This document shows, piece by piece, positions 59,401 to 64,000 of a stretch of DNA of 64,000 nucleotides. Origin of the DNA: Nematostella vectensis (Eukaryota > Cnidaria > Anthozoa > Actiniaria > Edwardsiidae); NCBI RefSeq assembly GCF_932526225.1, contig NC_064044.1:14571453-14635452 (forward strand), given 5' to 3'. Position numbers and translations under genes: made by a program. Positions within the stretch are counted from its first letter, which is position 1; each line of letters starts with the position of its first letter. The notes beneath the pieces were generated by a model, which was given only the letters and a program-made list of their open reading frames with translations, was not told the origin of the DNA and searched no databases.

Positions 59401-62400
59401 AAATGACTTCTACCAAAGGGACTATTCTAGGTTGGATCAGGAAGCTTTAATTAATGATTTTAGCCAAATTGATTGGTCTTTACAGTTTTATGGTATGGAT
59501 AATGTTAACGATATTTTTTCCTGTTTTCTTGCTAAGTCTAATGAAATAATTAATTCCCATGTTCCAATGAAAAAACTTTCTAGAAAAGAAATTAAATTCA
59601 AAGCAAAACCTTGGATATCCAAGGGCATCAGAACTTCGATTAATTATAAGAACAGGCTCTATAGGAAGTTTATTAAATCTAGAAATCAATATCATTTTGA
59701 AAAATACAAAATCTATAGAAATAAATTGAACCATTTAATAGCAATAAGTAAGAGAAAATACTATGAAAAGTACTTTAATTTTAACAAATCTAACATAAAA
59801 AATATCTGGAAAGGGATAAAAGAAATTGTCGTGCTAAAGCCTAAGGCTCATTTCACACCTTCAAAAATTGTATCTTCTAATAAGGTTTTAACCAATGTAA
59901 ATGAGATAGCAAATGAGTTCAATTACTTCTTTGCTAATGTTGGCAGAAATATCAGCAACAATATTCCAAAAGTAAACACTTTATTTTCAGAATTTCTTCC
60001 AACAGCTAATTCTAACAGCTTTCTTCTAGCTCCCACATCTACAGAGGAAATTAGAAGTATAATCTTAGGAATTAAATCAGGTAAAGCTTGTGGTTCTTAT
60101 AGCATTCCAATTACAGTTCTTAAAATACTAAGCTCTATTATTTCAAGGCCTCTGGAGATATTATACAATCTGTCCTTTTCTTCTGGCATTGTACCTGATG
60201 CCTTCAAAATTGCACGTGTCATACCTATTTACAAATCAGGCTCTCATTTTGACACTTCTAATTTTAGACCAATATCATTATTATCTATTTTTAATCAGTT
60301 ACTTGAAAGGTTAATGTATAACAGAGTGATAAAATTTCTAGACAAATACGATATTTTGTACAAAAATCAATTTGGCTTTCGAGCCAATCATTCTACAGAA
60401 CATGCTCTTCTGCTTATTACCGATAAAATCCAAAGATCAATTGAGGGTGGTCAATACTCTTGTGGCATATTTCTTGATTTTAGCAAAGCTTTTGATACTG
60501 TTGATCATAAAATATTATTAGCAAAACTTTATTCATACGGCATCCGTGGCATAGCTTATGAATGGTTTGTTTCCTACTTATCAAACAGGCAACAGTTTGT
60601 TTCTATTGGTAATGTGTCATCTGCACCACTACCAATAACATGTGGAGTGCCTCAAGGTTCAGTACTTGGTCCACTTCTCTTTCTTCTGTACATTAATGAT
60701 TTTAATAACTGCTCCAACTTATTTGACTTTCATTTATTTGCTGATGATGCCAATTTATTTTGTGCCGATTCTTCATTGACATCCTTAGAGACCAAAGTAA
60801 ACACAGATCTGTATAATATAAATCGTTGGCTTTGTGCAAATAAATTGGCTTTGAACATCAGTAAAACTAATTTTGTCATTTTTCGACCAGCACAAAAGAG
60901 GCTGGCTAGTTCTATTTCTTTATCAATCAATAATAATACCATTAAACAAAAAAATAATATCAAATATCTTGGTGTAGTTATTGACTCCTTTCTTAACTGG
61001 AAGGAGCACATTAACCAGTTAAGTAAGAAAATCTCCAGAGGTGTCGGAATAATAGCAAAGCTGCGTTACTATGTATCACCAACAATTCTCACTCAGCTAT
61101 ATTATTCTCTAATTTATCCATTTCTTACTTATGGTGCTATTATTTGGGGCAACACATATGAATCAACAATCAAGCCTCTTTTTATTTTATTTTACAGAAG
61201 AAAGCTGTTAGAATCATAACTTTCTCATCTTACATTGAACATACTTCTCCTATCTTTAGAAAACTAAATATCTTGAAATCTCCTGATCTAATCTATTACT
61301 TAAACACAATATTTATGTACAAATTTAATTTGAATCTACTTCCAACTCCTTTTGATTCTTTTTTTACTACGGTTGCTTCAAGGCACAAATATAATACAAG
61401 ACTGGCTTCTAAATCATCGTACTGCCTCCCTTTACCTCGAACTAATTATGGAAAGTTTAATATTCGTTTTAAAGGTGCCTCAATTTGGAATAACATCAAA
61501 GAACCTACCAAAACCATGCGTTTGCCTAGCTTCAAGGCTGCAATAAAGACCTCAATCCTTGAAAATTATTAGCCTCTATCTAGTTTTTTTGTTTTATTGC
61601 ATTTTATTTTGCTGCTGCTTTCATGTATTTTGTATTCGTGCCTTGTACGTCCTTGCTATACGCTCCATTTAATTGAACTATTTTGTGCTGCCTAGCCAGA
61701 TTAGCTTTTTAGTTACTTCTAGGCAGCCAATACCCAAAATCTGTAATTATTATTTATTTTCTTACTGTAATTTCTGTGTGTGGTATAAATAAAGTTATAT
61801 TGTTGTTGTTGTTGTTATCGGCCTAAGACAGACCAGTCGGTAAGATCTTAAAGAATCCTACTCACTCACTTACACTCACTATATATTCACGTCATATTTC
61901 CACTTATGGCGGGTATGACGCTGCATGGAGGCATGGAGACTTGCGTGCGTGCGTGTGTGTGTGTGTGTCAACAGCCTTAGTTAGATTTTAAATATTCAAC
62001 AAAATTCGTCAATAATTTCCAACTGCTAAACAATTTTCTGGCTTCCGTCATTCAACGAAATTACATTTGGTGTTTTTTATTGCTCAGCTTTAATAGAGGT
62101 GGGTGATTGGAAAACATTTCAGTGTTGACCAATGAAAACACTCTCTAGGGTTTAAAGTGACAGAACCCAGTATGGGATTTCGCTGTTAGGAATCATTGGT
62201 GAGATTTTCCAGAATATTAAAAGCTGATGTAATCGCAACTGCTTTAACACCATCACAAACAGGATCAAAAGCCACACTAGCATTTTCATGTCTGCAGTTA
62301 CTGTACGTTTTCAAAAAAAATATTTCTTACCTTTTTTGCAGCCACTCCATGACTATTTCAGAGATGTAGCCAAACTGTCTGTGAGTACTCCTTGAATACC

Positions 62401-63978
62401 GTGACATGTGCCTCCCATGATGGTTTGAAGAGTAGAGAACCTGATCGATTACCTGTTGTCGATTCAAGATCTCTTTAACGATGAAAACTAGCCTGACAAC
62501 CTGCCTAATTTGGGTTTTGCATTCCTTGCAATAAAGTTTGTTCACATTCATTGGAAAGTGCATCATTTTATTTGATATACTCTTAGTGAAAAAAAAGCTC
62601 ATAAATCCAACGGCAAAACATTGTAGAAAGTTAAAATGATACATGTGTGAAAGGGAGCCGCCATTGAGCTAGCTTGATTTGGAAAGCACTTGGGATCATT
62701 TGTGCCATACAAGTTGGCTCATTGTATTCATAACCACTGGCAAATTGAGGTGTTCATTGGATTTCATTATGGAGCGGTTATGGCGAGAAAAGCGAGCTAG
62801 TGATTTTGATTACCTGACCAAGATCCGATGAACCGTTTAGCACTCTGAACCCATGGTAGCCAAAAAAACTGCCTCTTGATGATTTTGCTAAAGGAAAAAA
62901 CTATGTCTAATTAACACAAAAAAACCTATTAGTCCGTTAGTGTTTATACTCGTCTATACAAAAGTGTATTTTTTTTCAAAAATCAATTTACTAATGTGCT
63001 TTGACAATTTGCTTGGGCTTTTATCCTCTATTCTATAAAGGAGTACCCTGACAAAGGCACATAACCGTATGTGTGGTGTCTTTTTTAAACTCTAAAGATA
63101 AAGAAAGAGGTTACAACACCTGTCACAAATTAATAAATATGTCCATCAAATATACAATGCTGTCAAGTTCAAAGGTCAAATTCTTTGATTTCTTTTTTCA
63201 GGAAACTCTCGGAAAGCAGCTGTGGCTGGTGTTACAGAGGTTTCACAGCAGCGTCAGGAGCGACCCGGCTCAGCTAGTGACAGCACTTAGAATCATAGAG
63301 AGAGAAGAAAGGTATGCTGCAGGGCCGTAGCAAGGGGGAACTGGGGGCATGTGTCCCCCAATATTTTCAATAATTATTAGGAAATGACCAGCAGGGGCGT
63401 TGCTGTGCCTCACCAATATTAATGTTAATGGTCCCCATCTTAATGTTTCTATATTGTGCCCCCCCTCCAATCTTAGGTGGCCTGCTACGGCTCTGTACCA
63501 CTTTTAAAATGCTTGTTGTTGTGTATCCCTTTTTTGCACCATAGTGGAATTTCTTTTAACAATTCAGGATAGTTTGAGTTATCCAAGTAAAAATGACTCG
63601 AAAATAGTTTCTAGAGAACTGAAATTTAGTTTAATCAGAGGCAGTTTGAGTTATCGAGTTCCAGTCATTACGGCTCCACAGTGTTAACAGCCAAAAATAA
63701 ATCCATTTCTTATGAAATCTATTTCACAGTCTATCCTAGTTTTTTTTCTATTACTTCAAGTTGATGTACTATGTATCTGTTTTAGTGTAGCTGACAACAT
63801 AGCAGTAATGGTTCTGTTTTGATAAGTTTTACCAGCTCCTATTAATCTTCGTGTCTTAATTCAGAGCTGACAAAAGAGCAGAGCTGCGCCTCTCCTCTAC
63901 TGGTTTCAAGGTTCCTGGGCGGCCCAAGCGCTGGAAACAGAAGTGCTTTGAGGTCATAGAGTCTGGCATCGGATACAG
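47429..63978 (+). CDS. EXOC3: Exocyst complex component 3 (SEC6), 5' part, exon 6 split by a LINE
   Basis: Subunit of the exocyst, which tethers secretory vesicles to the plasma membrane. Eight exons with consistent phases: 47429-47503, 51773-51829, 52356-52435, 55909-55941, 56103-56300, 57160-57233 plus 61823-61839 (one exon interrupted by an element), 63202-63311, 63865-63978. The gene continues off the right edge. Recognisable SEC6 features are [13 protein letters not shown] (exon 2), ASVEARLK...[11 protein letters not shown] (exon 3), a coiled-coil region with [12 protein letters not shown] and [10 protein letters not shown] (exon 5), [15 protein letters not shown] (exon 6), [11 protein letters not shown] and LRIIEREE (exon 7), and [14 protein letters not shown] (exon 8). 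About 250 codons are present, roughly the first third of the usual 745. The LINE at 57234-61816 puts TGA three codons into the insertion. Skipping exon 6 (91 nt) would shift the frame. Confidence 0.93.
47717..49488. mobile_element. TTAA-flanked TIR element in EXOC3 intron 1 (outer)
   Basis: TTAA at 47713-47716 and 49489-49492. The inverted ends share TTGGCACCTATTCTCGTCCA, starting four bases in. No transposase recognised. A second TTAA element lies inside. Confidence 0.65.
48100..49098. mobile_element. TTAA-flanked TIR element nested in the outer one
   Basis: TTAA at 48096-48099 and 49099-49102 with short inverted ends CACATTGAC. 999 bp, no recognised protein. The end sequence resembles piggyBac-type termini; that is an inference. 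Confidence 0.55.
49776..49896. mobile_element. 120-bp hairpin MITE in EXOC3 intron 1
   Basis: ATATGTTATTT...CAGCTGGGAA and the complement at the other end, plus an inner inverted pair GAATACCGTGAC/GTCACGGTATTTC. Almost the whole element can fold back. Confidence 0.7.
51478..51580. repeat. Inverted repeat in EXOC3 intron 1
   Basis: Arms TTTGTTTGCATTTGATACAA... and the complement ending GCAAACAAA, each about 34 bp with few mismatches, and about 30 bp between them. Probably a MITE. The rest of intron 1 (49897-51772) shows no gene. Confidence 0.65.
52436..53162. repeat. 44-bp minisatellite derived from the EXOC3 exon 3 splice donor
   Basis: About 16 units beginning at the donor itself. The unit (ACATCCAGACAGGACTTATA, CAATAGCTACAAGG, GTAATGTAAT) resembles the exon 3 end GGACTTGGACAGTTACAAGG followed by intronic GTAATGTAAT. 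Units therefore carry a donor-like AAGG|GTAATG. The array resumes after two insertions. Confidence 0.9.
53163..54542 (+). mobile_element. 5'-truncated LINE in the intron 3 minisatellite (RT fragment)
   Basis: The reading frame starts within the reverse transcriptase ([21 protein letters not shown]), with one TAA at 53479-53481 in FADFS*GYDLVDH, then [14 protein letters not shown] and the catalytic YVDD (53727-53738), ending with the usual C-terminal region and a stop at 54450. The 3' end is an (ATT)n run at about 54518-54542. It splits the 44-bp array. A CR1/L2-type element, inactive because truncated and nonsense-mutated, and a different family from the LINE in exon 6. Confidence 0.88.
54543..54738. 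repeat. 44-bp minisatellite, second block
   Basis: About 4.5 units between the LINE fragment and the Penelope-like fragment. Confidence 0.85.
54739..55671 (-). mobile_element. Penelope-like element 3' fragment with GIY-YIG endonuclease
   Basis: Flanked by CAGACAGGACATA on both sides (54726-54738 and 55672-55684), which may be a 13-bp target duplication or simply two array units. Minus-strand coding reads [17 protein letters not shown] (linker typical of Penelope-like RTs), then after a frameshift the endonuclease [20 protein letters not shown] with [10 protein letters not shown] (54926-55363). A 91-bp inverted repeat lies at 54738-54828 and 55528-55619, one arm overlapping coding sequence. 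Inverted terminal copies are a known feature of this element class. Confidence 0.88.
54926..55683 (-). pseudogene. Penelope-like element C-terminal ORF, frameshifted
   Basis: Two overlapping minus-strand frames (55683-55255 and 55363-54926) together hold the C-terminal RT linker and the GIY-YIG nuclease that nicks target DNA. The upstream RT core is missing, so it cannot transpose by itself. The GIY-YIG signature appears as VVYLITC ... KQYVGST with the conserved Arg in FRKRF. Confidence 0.85.
55672..55860. repeat. 44-bp minisatellite, third (degenerate) block
   Basis: About four diverged units with TCCAGACAG and GATAGCTAC, ending about 50 bp before EXOC3 exon 4. Confidence 0.75.
56321..56577. 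mobile_element. hAT-like MITE in EXOC3 intron 5
   Basis: Starts CAGGGGCGGATACAGG and ends with the approximate complement CCTGGACCCGCCCCTG, the sort of end seen in hAT elements. Non-coding; target duplication unclear. A second related fragment may follow to about 56720. Confidence 0.5.
57385..58188 (+). CDS. LINE ORF1 protein (coiled coil plus RRM-like RNA-binding domain)
   Basis: 267 codons from the ATG in the context GCCATGG; an in-frame ATG at 57352 lies upstream in a weaker context. Residues about 5-75 form a heptad-rich coiled coil ([13 protein letters not shown] ... [10 protein letters not shown]), then [17 protein letters not shown] starts an RRM-like domain of the L1 ORF1/transposase-22 type, followed by a basic C-terminal part. 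It presumably coats element RNA and acts as a chaperone. Intact. ORF2 starts 85 bp downstream. Confidence 0.88.
   Translation: MALTREVLEELLDKKLAPLQASLDFLNEKYDIILKKVSDQEVKVKELSKENSRLLSEVGLLRSTLSNQGKWLNDLEQYGRRECLEIRGIPEVKGEDTSQIACQVANLIGVKLSRQDISTSHRIKPKNSTAKFPPSIIVKFTSRDKRDETYKARGRLRELSTHNVPGLDRFKSNSIYLSESLTQRNKALFKSALEDRKQMKYDFIWTANGNIYLRKNERSPSIHVTDESVLINLRSSSFVHEVEGATAMTDTNISSKSDSAASTNTAS
58274..61572 (+). pseudogene. LINE ORF2: PHD-type finger, AP endonuclease, reverse transcriptase (5-bp frameshift)
   Basis: The frame 58274-61219 encodes 981 residues. Residues about 4-60 form a PHD-like zinc finger (CHICSK ... [12 protein letters not shown] ... CQPC). The endonuclease (about 150-375) shows [24 protein letters not shown] and LTDHLPNF. 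The RT (about 600-880) shows [41 protein letters not shown] and the catalytic FADDANLF near residue 823. At about 61185-61197 a tandem extra TTTTA shifts the frame, and the C-terminal tail (KGASIWNNI ... KTSILENY) continues to 61572 in another frame. All catalytic motifs precede the lesion. Loss of the tail may or may not abolish activity. Confidence 0.92.
61840..63201. other. EXOC3 intron 6, no other gene seen
   Basis: Contains a GT-rich microsatellite near 61945-61968 and otherwise AT-rich sequence. Confidence 0.5.
63318..63497. mobile_element. hAT-like MITE fragment in EXOC3 intron 7
   Basis: Begins GCAGGGCCGTAGCAAGG and ends near CCTGCTACGGCTCTG, approximate inverted ends typical of hAT-like elements. 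No target duplication seen. Confidence 0.45.
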
Positions 63979-64000
63979 GTATCGAATACATATTGTGCAG

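Larger units (their letters stand above)
57234..61816 (+). mobile_element. Near-full-length CR1/L2-like LINE inserted in EXOC3 exon 6
   Basis: 4,583 bp, flanked by ATCGGC at 57228-57233 and 61817-61822. It has a 5' leader of about 150 bp, ORF1, ORF2, a 3' UTR and a (TTG)n tail after AATAAAG, as in CR1/L2-type elements that end in a microsatellite. Apart from one 5-bp frameshift in ORF2 it looks intact, so it is probably young. It is in the same orientation as EXOC3. Confidence 0.95.

Overview
The window looks like nuclear DNA of a cnidarian, most likely a sea anemone of the Nematostella type. The evidence is short GT-AG-spliced exons in long introns, a metazoan exocyst gene, a rhodopsin-type receptor, and a dense mix of CR1/L2-like LINEs, Penelope-like elements, a Ty3/gypsy element, TIR/MITE elements, hammerhead ribozyme repeats and minisatellites. 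The species is an inference and was not tested by search.

Layout. 1-1703: 5' half of a decayed LINE on the minus strand, running off the left edge. 3314-3518: a lone PAN/Apple-type exon. 5319-6852: a broken Penelope-like reverse transcriptase joined to a palindromic hammerhead ribozyme repeat. 6993-7390 and 8420-13360: 32-bp and 49-bp tandem arrays, the second about 101 copies. 13815-26275 and 26449-45506: two copies of a roughly 12.4-kb direct tandem duplication. Each copy carries (i) a two-exon class A GPCR whose intron is a 34-bp minisatellite with a MITE in it, (ii) a 36-bp minisatellite starting just after the GPCR stop codon, each unit holding a YY1-like motif, (iii) a tandem dimer of a 355-bp unit containing a hammerhead ribozyme, and (iv) a five-exon minus-strand gene for a secreted precursor with an acidic pro-region, a KR site and a very basic Cys/Tyr/Arg-rich C-terminal peptide. 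Copy 2 alone also holds a 2.45-kb TTAA-flanked TIR element and a 4.4-kb gypsy element with a 5-bp target duplication; copy 1 preserves both empty sites.

47429-63978: the first eight exons of EXOC3 (exocyst subunit SEC6) on the plus strand, continuing past the right edge. Its introns hold nested TIR elements, a 44-bp minisatellite apparently copied from the exon 3 splice donor, a LINE fragment and a Penelope-like fragment. Its sixth exon is split by a 4.6-kb near-full-length LINE (57234-61816) flanked by a 6-bp target duplication, which puts a stop codon into EXOC3.

The genes do not form a pathway. The host genes are the two GPCR copies, the two secreted-precursor copies and EXOC3; nearly everything else is mobile or tandemly repeated DNA. 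The GPCR copies have different lesions: copy 1 has a stop in TM5/loop 3, and copy 2 has a frameshift in the N-terminal leader that leaves a start just before TM1.
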